Below, piece by piece: positions 62,401 through 64,000 of a stretch of DNA of 64,000 nucleotides. How positions within the stretch are numbered: the stretch's first letter is position 1; every line of letters starts with the position of its first letter. Both the position numbers and the translations under genes were made by a program. Under the pieces are notes generated by a model, which made no database searches, was not told where the DNA came from, and saw only the letters and a program-made list of their open reading frames with translations. The stretch is from Aurelia coerulea (lineage: Eukaryota > Cnidaria > Scyphozoa > Semaeostomeae > Ulmaridae): contig CM076944.1 of NCBI GenBank assembly GCA_039566865.1, positions 7,896,501 to 7,960,500 on the forward strand, read 5' to 3'.

Positions 62401-63959
62401 GGGTAATGGCAACTTGTGGGGTGAGTGGCCGAGCGGCTTATTCATTTTCCGTCAGGTGACTGAAGTTAAGCTCGGTCGAGTGAGGTCAAACTCTGGATGG
62501 GTGACTTCGGAGGCTTAACCTCGCAATTCACCTCGCCGTCCTTCGGAAGGGACGTTAAACTAGGGGTCCCATTCCTGGATGCGGCATGCATAGTGGGCTT
62601 AAATTAGCTTTAAGTAGCCAGGAATACTTCCTGCCCACTCAAAACAAATTACTGAAAAAAAAGAAAAAAAAACCCTGTTCAATCTTGAAATTAACCAATC
62701 ATGTTCGTATTTATATACATTTTCGTAAAAACTTGGGCATTTTGTTGAAAATAGGGGACTCTGGGCAAAACAATTTTCAGACACGTCGTAAGTTTATAAA
62801 ATCAGTTTTGTCTTGAGCCAAAACAATTCTACGAATCGACAAACCGCAAATTTAGGGGTGTCGAAAACATTATGCCCAAAATTCCCCAATCTATGAAATG
62901 CCCAAAGATTTACTGAAAGCAAAAACCTACTTACAGTTAATTTTGGCAAGTCATCCATGATGGCTAATTTGGAGGAAAAGTCACTTTTCCACGCAATAAG
63001 AAATAAATGAGTCTTAAGTAGGTCACAATAGAGTCGCGAATACAAGCGTGCCAGTGATTTTAAGTTGTTTTTTGCACGTGAAATAGTGTCAGTACAAATA
63101 GTCTGTACAGGAGTCTAACGGTCACACGTCGATAGCTCGTTTGATGATCAGAAACCCCTCCCAACCCCTCCCGTAAGATTTAGAGCAACAGCATTATCAA
63201 GTCGTGGATGCTGGTTCTGTTTTGATATATTCTCGATTCTCGATTTATCAGATAGTTTCTGGCAGACTACTATGATCATCCAACCAGGATAGGCTCACCA
63301 ATATTGTGTTTAAACTTGAGATTATGCCAGAATTTTTGGTTTTGCCTTATTCACCTTATTACTTGTTTATCATGCACTCGTCTTTTCACAAACTTGCTAA
63401 ACTGACTAGTACTACTGTCACGAAAGACTCTTATAAGAACTGTAATTAGCTACTAAATAAATGTAGTTATTTTCGGTTGAATGAAATGAATTAGAAAATA
63501 ACTAACCTTTTTGTGGGCTTCATCCGCATCATTCTTCATTTGAACAACATCTCCTGGAGCATTTAAATCAAACCCACAGTTAGGACAAATACGCGATTCA
63601 TTCCCATGACCCTTCAATTTCTCCTCACAATCTTTCTCAAGATCCTCCATTTCAACTTTATGTTCTCGTTTCAAATCATCAATCGTTGTTTTATGCTTTT
63701 CTCTCATTTCTTGTAAAGTTTGAAGTTGCTGAATGTGCGTCTCTTCTAGCTGATTTTCTAATTGTCGTAAGCTACTGATGTGTTCATCGCGAGCCTCTTC
63801 GTGTGCCCTGTCAATTTCAATCATTACTCTCTCGGTTAACTGTGTTCGTAAATGATCGTCATACTCTTTGCGAGCCTTTTCACGAGCGCTCTCAAGCTCT
63901 GTTTCAAATTTCTGGGTCAGTTCTCTGCGTAAAGTTTCTTTTGCACGATCCATTTCAAC
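11461..63959 (-). CDS. AKAP9: Pericentrin/AKAP9-like centrosomal scaffold, spliced gene, 5' incomplete
   Basis: This entry gives the whole gene; its exons follow separately. The 25 exons join as 63959-63507, 57641-57174, 55541-55485, 51855-51704, 51351-51116, 50070-49909, 48396-48329, 47122-45842, 40043-39900, 36452-36168, 34700-34466, 33152-33004, 31906-31718, 28832-28773, 27684-27565, 26600-26493, 25410-25335, 23787-23565, 22239-21993, 21536-21137, 19789-19662, 19053-18845, 17831-17315, 13909-12976 and 11492-11461. The total is 6933 nt, open throughout. The product is almost all coiled coil and ends in a PACT domain, the module that targets pericentrin and AKAP450/AKAP9 to the centrosome and binds calmodulin. 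The expected role is a pericentriolar scaffold that anchors microtubule-nucleating and signalling proteins. Vertebrates have two such genes; I cannot tell which this is nearer to, so the symbol marks the family. The upstream exons lie beyond 64000. Small phase-neutral exons could have been missed. Confidence 0.88.
12745..12897. mobile_element. Foldback MITE, CGAGGGGTGTATCACTC family, next to the stop codon
   Basis: The left end CGAAGGGGCGAATCACTCTG and right end GAGTGATACACCCCTCG are inverted. The interior has AAAATCC and AAATCCC blocks on both arms. Related sequences lie at about 31990-32020 and 38028-38150. On the minus strand its right end follows the AATAAA at 12913-12908 and supplies a GT-rich stretch. 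Confidence 0.6.
12908..12913 (-). promoter_or_regulatory. AATAAA 6 nt past the unspliced stop codon
   Basis: On the minus strand TAA (12922-12920) is followed by GCTTGG and then AATAAA, then GTGGGTGTAGG and more GT-rich sequence. This would give a very short 3' UTR if used. It would serve only the unspliced form of the PACT exon. Confidence 0.4.
12976..13909 (-). CDS. AKAP9: PACT-domain exon of pericentrin/AKAP9-like protein
   Basis: The acceptor TCTTCTTTCCAG is followed by the PACT domain over exon residues 1 to about 96. Diagnostic pieces are LRAESFRKALIYQKKYLL, the GGFQ motif, a basic FMRFRTAARV helix and SRMKFLVKKW. This domain docks the protein at the centrosome and is the calmodulin-binding part in the vertebrate proteins. 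A serine/arginine-rich, likely disordered tail follows (about 97-270), with RSRRGRR and many Ser-Pro sites. A short coiled coil (NAYIKKLEMLQAKLKAQ) comes last. At 12976 there is a good donor (GTG|GTGAGA) in phase 1. Unspliced, the frame goes on for 18 more codons to TAA at 12920. The domain call is certain; the C-terminus is not settled. Confidence 0.9.
13960..14305 (-). mobile_element. LINE 3'-end fragment (CR1/L2-like)
   Basis: On the minus strand the frame-shifted remains read like the end of a non-LTR reverse transcriptase, with WNDAPAEIRELP and then a FKKQLKTYL-type stretch. An AT-rich 3' UTR follows. It is far shorter than an active element. Confidence 0.6.
14440..15372 (+). mobile_element. 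LINE 3' end, family A, copy 1
   Basis: It includes a 150-codon open frame (14549-15001), the C-terminal end of a non-LTR retrotransposon reverse transcriptase protein. It has the CSINDGIEDMEHYLLFCH zinc-knuckle-like motif, preceded by HDPKGLAILTQLRVGLSKLN. A 3' UTR and an A-rich tail (15361-15370) follow. It is 5'-truncated and the start Met is internal. A related copy is at 29195-29958. Confidence 0.75.
16607..17234. mobile_element. Non-autonomous DNA transposon with ACCGGGTGAGTCAGAAAAA ends
   Basis: The left end ACCGGGTGAGTCAGAAAAAG and right end CTTTTTTCTGACTCACCCGGT are inverted, with the repeat continuing about 80 bp. The 628-bp body has no transposase. A partial copy with the same left end lies at 55614-55815. 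The minus-strand open frame here (17330-16815) is an artefact of the element. Confidence 0.7.
17315..17831 (-). CDS. AKAP9: Coiled-coil exon upstream of PACT
   Basis: 517 nt, entering with one base to complete Arg and leaving in phase 0. It encodes a long heptad coiled coil (from about residue 15 to 140), then a Ser/Pro/Asn-rich linker (SRPEPESPSEDN) and GWTLQK before the donor AAAAG|GTTTG. Confidence 0.92.
17832..18844. other. Intron, no recognised feature
   Basis: About 1 kb of AT-rich DNA without a repeat that I can classify and without a plausible exon. Confidence 0.5.
18845..19053 (-). CDS. AKAP9: Coiled-coil and linker exon
   Basis: 209 nt, phase 0 in and phase 2 out. A coiled coil is followed by a Thr/Ser-Pro stretch (TPKTSPKSQYS) and then a helix with three Cys/His positions (RCNNLVTHCQ). 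Acceptor CTGTTTTCAG, donor AAAG|GTATGT. Confidence 0.9.
19054..19661. other. Intron, no recognised feature
   Basis: About 600 bp. Short open frames occur but show no domain and no splice context. Confidence 0.5.
19662..19789 (-). CDS. AKAP9: Coiled-coil exon
   Basis: 128 nt, enters with two bases completing Glu and leaves in phase 0. The product is a single charged helix (KKQNAEQMNEIVEKSKRM). Acceptor TTTTTATCAG, donor ACAG|GTATAC. Confidence 0.9.
20106..20260. mobile_element. TTAA-bounded palindromic MITE, AAAGGGTCTGTTTCATCC family, copy 1
   Basis: TTTAAAGGGTCTGTTTCATC at the left is mirrored by GATGAAACAGACCCTTTAAA at the right; the arms continue through GCACGTGCCGTCTCTTGG for about 70 bp. 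TTAA at each end suggests a piggyBac-type target site. A second copy is at 36508-36662. Confidence 0.75.
20740..20835. repeat. Repeat end with TTTTTTGGCGCAYCCGGTA
   Basis: The stretch CCAGTACTCTTGGTACTACG leading to TTTTTTGGCGCATCCGGTA matches about 52885-52951, and a more diverged one lies at about 35985-36020. It is a terminal part of a DNA element family. Confidence 0.55.
21137..21536 (-). CDS. AKAP9: Long coiled-coil exon
   Basis: 400 nt, phase 0 in and phase 1 out (donor GCAG|GTAAAA). 133 residues of uninterrupted, highly charged heptads such as EIEQKHAKKIEDLCEEQ. One Cys is at about position 16. Confidence 0.93.
21537..21992. other. Intron, no recognised feature
   Basis: About 450 bp of AT-rich sequence. 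Nothing coding or repetitive was recognised. Confidence 0.5.
21993..22239 (-). CDS. AKAP9: Coiled-coil exon
   Basis: 247 nt, enters with one base completing Arg and leaves in phase 0. It reads KSTAKEHSKNENLEQQLQ and continues as a coiled coil to EEKSRLLQ. Acceptor ATATTTTCAAG, donor TGCAG|GTTTGT. Confidence 0.9.
22240..23564. other. Intron, no recognised feature
   Basis: About 1.3 kb. Several AATTCTCC/AATTCC motifs are spread over 23080-23420 (imperfect short tandem pattern), otherwise nothing was recognised. Confidence 0.5.
23565..23787 (-). CDS. AKAP9: Coiled-coil exon
   Basis: 223 nt, enters with two bases and leaves in phase 2. It reads DSQSSLVDQERAASSQLRTQ and runs as a coiled coil to NERKELKEIR. 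Acceptor TTTATTTTTAG, donor ATAAG|GTACAA. Joining directly to the exon at 25335 gives a Phe codon at the junction. Confidence 0.9.
24190..24362. mobile_element. Small inverted-repeat element related to the 49004 family
   Basis: GACTCCGTTTATACTGTACC at the left is imperfectly mirrored by GTACAAGGTGAACGCGGTCT at the right, with internal AACGGA and GTAACGGAT blocks. The layout is like the hAT-like element at 49004-49333. Confidence 0.45.
24645..24770. mobile_element. Approx. 120-bp MITE, GTCTCAAATTGGATGTCACC family
   Basis: The left end GTCTCAAATTGGATGTCACC is mirrored by GGTGACATCTAATTTGAGAC at the right; the interior carries GCGAATAACAACAA and TTGCGTTATCGCAAATCTCA. Related copies lie at about 31485-31600 and 58605-58715. 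Confidence 0.7.
24861..25062. mobile_element. TTAA-bounded inverted-repeat element
   Basis: TTAAAGGGCATATATCG at the left and CGATACATGCCCTTTAA at the right. There is no open frame of note. TTAA ends suggest a piggyBac-type MITE. Confidence 0.55.
25335..25410 (-). CDS. AKAP9: Short coiled-coil exon
   Basis: 76 nt, phase 0 in and phase 1 out. It reads ASQYKELLNEIKTKAELR and ends TRQ plus one base. Donor CAAT|GTAAGT, acceptor TTTTTATTGAAG. Confidence 0.85.
25411..26492. other. Intron with a 370-bp inverted-repeat element
   Basis: An element with GGCTGCGGTCACA ends (26002-26374) makes up its right part. Nothing was recognised over 25411-26000. Confidence 0.55.
26002..26374. mobile_element. Non-autonomous transposon with GGCTGCGGTCACA ends
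   Basis: GGCTGCGGTCACACTAGACG at the left and TGTGACCGCAGCC at the right. 373 bp, no transposase. No clear target duplication was found. Confidence 0.6.
26493..26600 (-). CDS. AKAP9: Coiled-coil exon
   Basis: 108 nt, phase 0-0. It reads SSFHKQILKSLNNKDRES and then a heptad helix ending DELENQ. The SLNN-x-DR-x-x-LL pattern is like the region not far before PACT in vertebrate members, a recollection not checked. Acceptor TTGCTTTTCAG, donor ATCAA|GTAGAT. Confidence 0.88.
26601..27564. other. Intron, half copy of a palindromic MITE
   Basis: A half copy of the GGGGAGACGAGATACG family is at about 26890-26937. The rest shows nothing that I recognise. Confidence 0.5.
27565..27684 (-). CDS. AKAP9: Helical exon
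   Basis: 120 nt, phase 0-0. It reads VFAQEYGLLAAELETLES and then SIPSVEEAS. With the preceding 60-nt exon it forms a DWRLGLLKAVEEVF region. Acceptor AAATTATTTCAG, donor ACCAG|GTATGA. Confidence 0.88.
27685..28772. other. Intron with a foldback element
   Basis: It includes the second GCGAGGGGCAAA-type element (28290-28675) with an internal ATT microsatellite (28533-28556). Nothing was recognised over 27685-28280. Confidence 0.5.
28290..28675. mobile_element. Foldback MITE, GCGAGGGGCAAA family, copy 2
   Basis: It opens with GCGAGAGGCAAATCAC and closes with GGTTTGCCCCTTGCT. The interior is full of AGATTTT blocks as at 8772-9130. Edges are approximate. Confidence 0.55.
28773..28832 (-). CDS. 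AKAP9: 60-nt exon with conserved-looking Trp-Leu motif
   Basis: Phase 0-0, 20 residues: ADAENTGEDWRLGLLKAVEE. The donor is GAAGAG|GTAATT and the acceptor TTTGTCCATAG. The exon is short but the phase, borders and charged helix all fit. Confidence 0.82.
29195..29958 (+). mobile_element. LINE 3' end, family A, copy 2
   Basis: An open frame of 134 codons (29323-29727) matches the frame at 14549-15001: HDPKGLSYLTQLRVGLSKLN, then CPTNDGIEDTEHFLLLCP. After the stop come a 3' UTR and an A-rich tail (29944-29959). It is a 5'-truncated copy of the same non-LTR retrotransposon family. Confidence 0.78.
30647..31660. repeat. Composite AAGTTTCTTA-family repeat with foldback interior
   Basis: It starts TTTATAAGAAACTTGGATCA and ends at TCATAAAAAACGTGT, matching the ends of the 3561 family. 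Inside are two inverted arms of about 160 bp (30866-31023 and 31232-31400, sharing GCCGTGGAAATNTTTTGAT-like blocks) and a nested GTCTCAA element (31485-31600). It is likely several insertions within one another. Confidence 0.55.
31485..31600. mobile_element. GTCTCAAATTGGATGTCACC-family MITE, diverged copy
   Basis: The left end GTCTCAAGTTGGATGTCACG and right end CGTGACACCTAATTTAAGAT are inverted. It is a more decayed relative of 24645-24770. Confidence 0.6.
31718..31906 (-). CDS. AKAP9: Helical exon
   Basis: 189 nt, phase 0-0. It reads SILNDLQSEAEKIAQLVN, a short loop with GTDPDT, then a second helix to LRELVSRASNAAC. Acceptor TTTATTCTACAG, donor GCGTGT|GTGAGT. Confidence 0.9.
31907..33003. 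other. Intron, partial repeat near 31990
   Basis: A GGGTGTATCACTCTG piece at about 31997-32015 matches the family at 12745-12897. A TTTA microsatellite lies at about 32828-32845. Otherwise nothing was recognised. Confidence 0.5.
33004..33152 (-). CDS. AKAP9: Coiled-coil exon
   Basis: 149 nt, enters with two bases (Val at the junction) and leaves in phase 0. It reads EMSDLGQRFEEQVLAAEQ and ends ADDNAPVE. Acceptor TTATCCCTTAG, donor GTTGAG|GTAAAT. Confidence 0.88.
33153..34465. other. Intron with a 235-bp foldback element
   Basis: The element lies at 34185-34419. A piece at about 33985-34020 (CATTCGCGTTCAACGTGACGTCA) matches 45264-45292 in reverse. Nothing else was recognised. Confidence 0.55.
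34185..34419. mobile_element. 235-bp foldback MITE with 11-bp target duplication
   Basis: The ends AGCCTACGAGTAGACC and GGTCTACTCGTAGGCT are inverted, and the arms continue for about 65 bp to an AGCAAGCTTT-type block. The perfect direct repeat GGAATTGTCCT flanks it at 34174-34184 and 34420-34430. A 9-11 bp duplication fits a Mutator-like element. It ends only 47 bp from the exon border at 34466. Confidence 0.85.
34466..34700 (-). CDS. AKAP9: Coiled-coil exon
   Basis: 235 nt, phase 0 in and phase 1 out. It begins FEELEGKIKEQETEIEKL and stays a coiled coil to EIDRMLEMSR. The acceptor is ATTATTCTCTCAAAAG. The donor AGAG|GTTCGT is weak but no better one is in frame. Confidence 0.85.
34701..36167. 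other. Intron with a minus-strand LINE end
   Basis: A LINE fragment is at 35010-35520. A repeat end TTTTTTTGGCGCACCCGGTA lies at about 36001-36020. The rest was not recognised. Confidence 0.55.
35010..35520 (-). mobile_element. LINE 3'-end fragment (CR1/L2-like)
   Basis: On the minus strand a 63-codon frame (35484-35293) reads LQKIQNCALRVVTG and then LESLHWLPVSSRVDFKIALL, the well-known end of the reverse transcriptase of CR1/L2-type LINEs. An AT-rich tail follows leftward to about 35010. Confidence 0.75.
36168..36452 (-). CDS. AKAP9: Coiled-coil exon
   Basis: 285 nt, phase 0-0. It reads DEELSVASSEVSELKETI and goes on as heptads to QNKAKR. Acceptor ATATTTCCATAG, donor ACGG|GTAAGT. Confidence 0.92.
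36508..36662. mobile_element. TTAA-bounded palindromic MITE, AAAGGGTCTGTTTCATCC family, copy 2
   Basis: TTAAAGGGTCTGTTTCATCC at the left is mirrored by GGATGAAACAGACCCTTTAA at the right. The centre has the self-complementary CCATTTTCATGGGCCATGA. It is homologous to 20106-20260 across its length. Confidence 0.75.
36974..37391. mobile_element. TA-flanked MITE, AAGTTTCTTA family, copy 2 (subtype b)
   Basis: It runs from CACGTTTTTTTATAAGAAAC to GTTTCTTATAAAAAAAACGT plus G, with TA on both sides. The ends are as in 3561-3971 but the centre differs. A similar centre in reverse occurs at 38177-38572. Confidence 0.75.
37394..37766. mobile_element. TA-flanked MITE, AAGTTTCTTA family, copy 3 (near-identical to copy 1)
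   Basis: In reverse orientation it matches 3561-3971 with only scattered changes over the central 300 bp. Its left tip lacks the CACGTTTT end and abuts copy 2 directly. TA follows its right end. Confidence 0.75.
38177..38572. mobile_element. TA-flanked MITE, AAGTTTCTTA family, copy 4 (subtype b, reversed)
   Basis: The ends are CATGTTTTTTTATAAGAAA and TTTCTTATAAAAAAAAGTG with TA outside. The centre matches copy 2 in reverse, more diverged. Confidence 0.7.
39100..39580. mobile_element. 481-bp foldback element with 9-bp target duplication
   Basis: Inverted arms of about 95 bp start GGCATGTTGTAAAAACC and share GACCCTAAGACCCT, GACCCCTGAGACC and GGACCCTTAACACCAGAG. The direct repeat CTTTTTATC flanks it exactly at 39091-39099 and 39581-39589. 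Long arms and a 9-bp duplication fit a Mutator-like MITE. The few mismatches between arms suggest a fairly young insertion. Confidence 0.88.
39900..40043 (-). CDS. AKAP9: Coiled-coil exon
   Basis: 144 nt, phase 0-0. It reads RKVKELLNDKHSIFDELA and ends VRKALAEK. Acceptor TCTTTTTGCAG, donor AAAAG|GTACGC. Confidence 0.9.
41647..41823 (-). CDS. Orphan membrane-protein-like C-terminal open frame
   Basis: A frame without an ATG runs from a possible acceptor (TTTCTTTGCGTAAAG, ending at 41824) to TGA at 41649-41647. It gives 58 residues: FNPVFLSLFGIAFGISIAGL is a clear transmembrane-type helix, followed by HSFSHNVKEQVKIFWDCL and a basic end (LDPQLTRK). The frame is open a further 14 codons upstream. 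The amino-acid pattern looks like real protein, yet I do not recognise the family and no upstream exon was found. It may be the last exon of a gene nested in the intron, or a fragment carried in by a transposon. Confidence 0.35.
   Translation of the reverse strand, partial: FNPVFLSLFGIAFGISIAGLLHSFSHNVKEQVKIFWDCLTSEILSFLRTPLDPQLTRK
42156..42341. mobile_element. Palindromic MITE, TTGTTGGGGAGACGAGATACG family, copy 2
   Basis: TTGTTGGGGAGATGAGATAC at the left and GTATCTCGTCTCGCCAACAA at the right, with GGAAACTTATGTGTCCCCCC mirrored inside. It is the best-preserved copy in the window. Confidence 0.75.
43450..44060 (+). mobile_element. LINE 3'-end fragment, family B
   Basis: An 85-codon frame (43551-43808) reads VVSQFSYCSLIWMLHDRNLN and then RERALRIAYKDNVSSFENLM, the end of a non-LTR reverse transcriptase. 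After frame breaks, LPPELKISDSVQIFKRFIKA and a C-x-C-x-L-C-K ending appear near 43940-44030. It is an inactive fragment of a different family from 14440 and 29195. Confidence 0.75.
45842..47122 (-). CDS. AKAP9: Longest coiled-coil exon (427 residues)
   Basis: 1281 nt, phase 0-0. Residues 1 to about 260 and 300 to 427 are dense heptad coiled coil. They are split by a Ser/Gly-rich flexible linker at about 262-300 (DAGVSSPGGASSQGG). The last 35 residues are a short internal repeat of the type ELTEKESELAEKEKEL. Acceptor TTTATTTTCAG, donor CTTCAG|GTAATT. Confidence 0.95.
47585..48060. mobile_element. Possible inverted-repeat element with GTAAGGCCCCGCATT ends
   Basis: GTAAGGCCCCGCATTTAAGATAC at the left is mirrored by GTATCTCAATGCGGGGCCTTAC at the right. 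No target duplication is seen, and the right end touches a SINE, so the border is uncertain. Confidence 0.45.
48061..48190 (-). mobile_element. tRNA-derived SINE fragment
   Basis: On the minus strand GCAGTGGTGTAATC (A-box-like) is followed by CTGACTTTGCTGCCAGA and a B-box-like GGGTCCGAGCCC. The sequence is alignable with 9465-9560 in its first 80 bp and with 9905-9960 downstream. Confidence 0.55.
48329..48396 (-). CDS. AKAP9: 68-nt helical exon
   Basis: It enters with two bases (Gly at the junction) and leaves in phase 0: IGERLHSAVEHLLKMLSMST then KQ. Acceptor ATTCATTTTCAG, donor AACAG|GTAATT. It is short, but phase and borders fit on both sides. Confidence 0.82.
49004..49333. mobile_element. 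hAT-like MITE built from AACGGAG repeats
   Basis: The ends CCCCGTTCACACTGCTCCG and CGGAGCAGTGTGCACGGGG are inverted, with CCTTAGA directly repeated outside (48997-49003 and 49334-49340). Inside, CAAAAACGGAG and CTCCGTTTTTGT occur at least eight times on both strands. A 7-8 bp duplication suits hAT elements. Confidence 0.8.
49464..49787. mobile_element. TTAA-bounded MITE, AAAGGGGCTCCGTCGCC family
   Basis: TTAAAGGGGCTCCGTCGCC at the left and GGCGACGGAGCCCCTTTAA at the right; 324 bp with no transposase. A single left end is at about 53991-54060. Confidence 0.75.
49909..50070 (-). CDS. AKAP9: Ser/Leu-rich linker exon
   Basis: 162 nt, enters with two bases (Asp at the junction) and leaves in phase 1. 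It reads KTLSESNLADVTQYSNLSGG and ends NSEEMVR plus G. It is not coiled coil but an acidic, Ser-rich, probably flexible segment. Acceptor TATTTACCATAG, donor CAGAG|GTAAGG. Confidence 0.85.
50071..51115. other. Intron with a G-run element
   Basis: ACCAAGACCCGGGGG near 50742 is mirrored by CCCCCCCTCGGGGACCAAG near 51062-51085, suggesting an element of about 340 bp. AAGTTTCTTA-family pieces occur at 50370-50660. Confidence 0.45.
51116..51351 (-). CDS. AKAP9: Helix plus basic Ser-rich exon
   Basis: 236 nt, completes a Lys codon and leaves in phase 1. It reads TKLKNSNEKLLQTLSDGVRA, then a helix (LIEDLINRHLDNMIQE), then a basic, Ser-rich part (SSARSPKKGANKSLKFFGW). Acceptor TTTCTTGTAG, donor AAAG|GTAAGT. 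Confidence 0.9.
51352..51703. other. Intron, no recognised feature
   Basis: About 350 bp, with a few TTTCTTA/TAAGAAAC pieces at 51385-51425. Confidence 0.5.
51704..51855 (-). CDS. AKAP9: Coiled-coil exon
   Basis: 152 nt, phase 0 in and phase 2 out. It reads LREENVVLGNKTQITDDQ and ends DVEKCEKE. Acceptor TTTATTTTACAG, donor GAAAA|GTAAGT. Confidence 0.9.
51965..52095 (+). mobile_element. LINE family A 3' tail, short fragment
   Basis: The run CTTTTGCTCCCCTTGGTATC followed by TAGTATTGTATGGTAG and an AATTGTAAATTTTTTAC tail matches the 3' UTR of the LINE at 29195-29958. No coding part remains. Confidence 0.6.
52170..52390. mobile_element. Palindromic MITE with CAGGGAAACCAGGAAA ends
   Basis: CACAGGGAAACCAGGAAAT is mirrored by ATTTCCTGGTTTCCCTGTG. 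Inside, TTTGTCCCC and TTAGTCCCCTGTGTT are mirrored by AACAGGGGACAAA and CGGGGACTAAAA. Confidence 0.65.
52379..52951. mobile_element. Element with inverted arms, GGCGCACCCGGTA family
   Basis: GTGGATGGATTTGAATGAGC (left) is mirrored at 52829-52905 (GTTTGATTCATTCAAATCCA). The right end TTTTTTGGCGCACCCGGTA matches ends at about 20835 and 36020. It overlaps the border of the palindrome at 52170-52390, so one has probably inserted next to the other. Confidence 0.5.
53453..53762. mobile_element. Long-armed inverted-repeat element, TTAGTCCTTTGTTTCCCTG family, copy 1
   Basis: Arms of about 70 bp: AGTCCTTTGTTTCCCTGAGT / AGGGACTCATAAC on the left and CTGAGTCCCCATTGACTG / CAGGGAAACAAGGGGCTC on the right. 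A second element with the same arms is at 61193-61745. Confidence 0.6.
54583..55340. repeat. GGGGGCTTATTAGAG repeat, copy 1 (inverted relative to copy 2)
   Basis: Pieces such as CTATTTAGCTCCCTATCTGT, CAAAATATGGGGTAAAAGAA and CCCGGGGCTTAATAGAGC match 56425-56820 on the opposite strand. A 90-codon open frame here (54758-54486) belongs to the repeat. Confidence 0.6.
55485..55541 (-). CDS. AKAP9: 57-nt coiled-coil exon
   Basis: Phase 0-0, 19 residues: DKVRTLTTELERVRKQAKE, a clean heptad run. Acceptor ATATCCCTCCAG, donor AGGAG|GTATGT. The exon lies between two inverted copies of a repeat. Confidence 0.85.
55614..55815. mobile_element. Partial copy of the ACCGGGTGAG transposon
   Basis: GCCGGGTGAGCAGAAAACAA, then CTCCCTGGATATCAAGGCAA, then CTGACTGACTCCGGCCACTCC match the left 200 bp of 16607-17234. 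No right end is seen. Confidence 0.6.
56425..56820. repeat. GGGGGCTTATTAGAG repeat, copy 2
   Basis: Short direct repeats of the form GGGGGCTWATTAGAGA occur five or more times. The whole is the inverse of 54583-55340. Confidence 0.6.
57174..57641 (-). CDS. AKAP9: Coiled-coil exon (156 residues)
   Basis: 468 nt, phase 0-0. It reads ELEDLKNELTQAKSKIVA and is heptad coiled coil throughout, with a Trp at about residue 108 (KRHWLEQHVEKYEKKIED). Acceptor GTCCGTCTTCTAG, donor TTAATG|GTAAGT. Confidence 0.93.
58605..58715. mobile_element. GTCTCAAATTGGATGTCACC-family MITE, diverged copy
   Basis: GCGAATAACAACAGTTGGAG, TTTTGCGTTATCGCAAATCTC and GACATCTAATTTGACACAGAC match 24645-24770. Confidence 0.6.
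59815..59925. repeat. Foldback hairpin with GCACGACGT arms
   Basis: GTGAATTGGAATAAGCACGACG at the left is mirrored by CGTCGTGCTTATTTCAATTCGC; the arms are about 48 bp with a loop of about 15. It is probably a MITE. Confidence 0.65.
61193..61745. mobile_element. Long-armed inverted-repeat element, TTAGTCCTTTGTTTCCCTG family, copy 2
   Basis: TGACGATGAGTCCCTTGTATC and AGGGACTCATATTG at the left are mirrored by AATATGAGTCTCTGTTGACTG and ACAAGAGACTCATCGTCATAA at the right. It belongs to the same family as 53453-53762. Confidence 0.6.
62415..62675 (+). mobile_element. tRNA-derived SINE with A-rich tail
   Basis: A good A-box (GAGTGGCCGAGCGG, tRNA-Leu-like) at about 62422-62436 is followed by a weaker B-box region (CTCGGTCGAGTGAGG, about 62470-62485). 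Then come TGGATGGGTGAC, a hairpin CCGTCCTTCGGAAGGGACG and an A-rich tail (62653-62673). The TGGATGGGTGAC part also resembles 5S rRNA, so a 5S contribution is possible. It is not a functional tRNA. Confidence 0.65.
63507..63959 (-). CDS. AKAP9: First visible exon of the pericentrin/AKAP9-like gene (151 residues)
   Basis: 453 nt, phase 0-0. It is coiled coil from residue 1 to about 116 (RRELTQKFETELESAREKAR), broken by a CPNCG motif (Cys125, Cys128) and DLNAPGD, then a helix resumes. Acceptor TTTTAATTGCAG at 63960, donor AAAAG|GTTAGT. It begins at a splice site, so the protein starts beyond the window. Confidence 0.93.
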
Positions 63960-64000
63960 CTGCAATTAAAAGATTTCATCACTCTAATTTCAAGGCAAAA

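Larger units (their letters stand above)
57642..63506. other. 5.9-kb intron with MITEs and a SINE
   Basis: It holds a GTCTGTC-type MITE (58605-58715), AAGTTTCTTA-family pieces (59460-60050), a hairpin (59815-59925), a long-armed element (61193-61745), a SINE (62415-62675) and G or C runs near 59321 and 60651. A minus-strand stretch at 60950-60800 has exon-like borders but no fit to the gene. Confidence 0.55.

Overview
The window is nuclear DNA of an animal with introns and many transposable-element remnants. The LINE-end ORFs, the dense MITE content, the AT-rich introns and a single pericentrin/AKAP9-type gene fit an anthozoan cnidarian, possibly a stony coral. That placement is inference from general knowledge of such genomes and no search was run.

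All genes found lie on the minus strand. From right to left (transcription order) the window is dominated by one large gene, from beyond the right edge to about 11.46 kb. I reconstructed 24 coding exons between 63959 and 12976 plus a short terminal exon at 11492-11461. Every junction has AG/GT borders and compatible phase, and the joined frame stays open for 6933 nt including the stop (about 2310 residues, 5' end missing). The protein is almost continuous coiled coil and ends in a PACT domain (pericentrin-AKAP450 centrosomal targeting), so it is a pericentrin/AKAP9-like centrosome scaffold. If the PACT exon is not spliced at 12976 it reads on to a stop at 12920, with AATAAA 6 nt later; two C-termini are therefore possible.

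Left of this gene are two tandem intronless short-chain dehydrogenase/reductase (SDR) genes on the minus strand (7581-6910 and 6612-5899). The left one has all the core SDR motifs. The right one has Phe in place of the catalytic Tyr and lacks a loop, so it may be a pseudoenzyme or a decaying copy. Further left, 2405-2227 is the first coding exon (signal peptide plus the start of a leucine-rich repeat region) of a gene that runs off the left edge.

The rest is intron and intergenic DNA packed with repeats: five or six LINE 3' ends, tRNA-derived SINEs, and at least a dozen MITE or foldback families. These include TA-flanked elements with subterminal AAGTTTCTTA motifs, a 481-bp foldback with a 9-bp target duplication, a 235-bp element with an 11-bp duplication, a hAT-like 330-bp element, and several TTAA-bounded palindromes. 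An orphan membrane-protein-like C-terminal ORF lies at 41823-41647 inside an intron of the large gene. Coordinates of exons were worked out by hand from splice signals; repeat edges without a stated target duplication are approximate.
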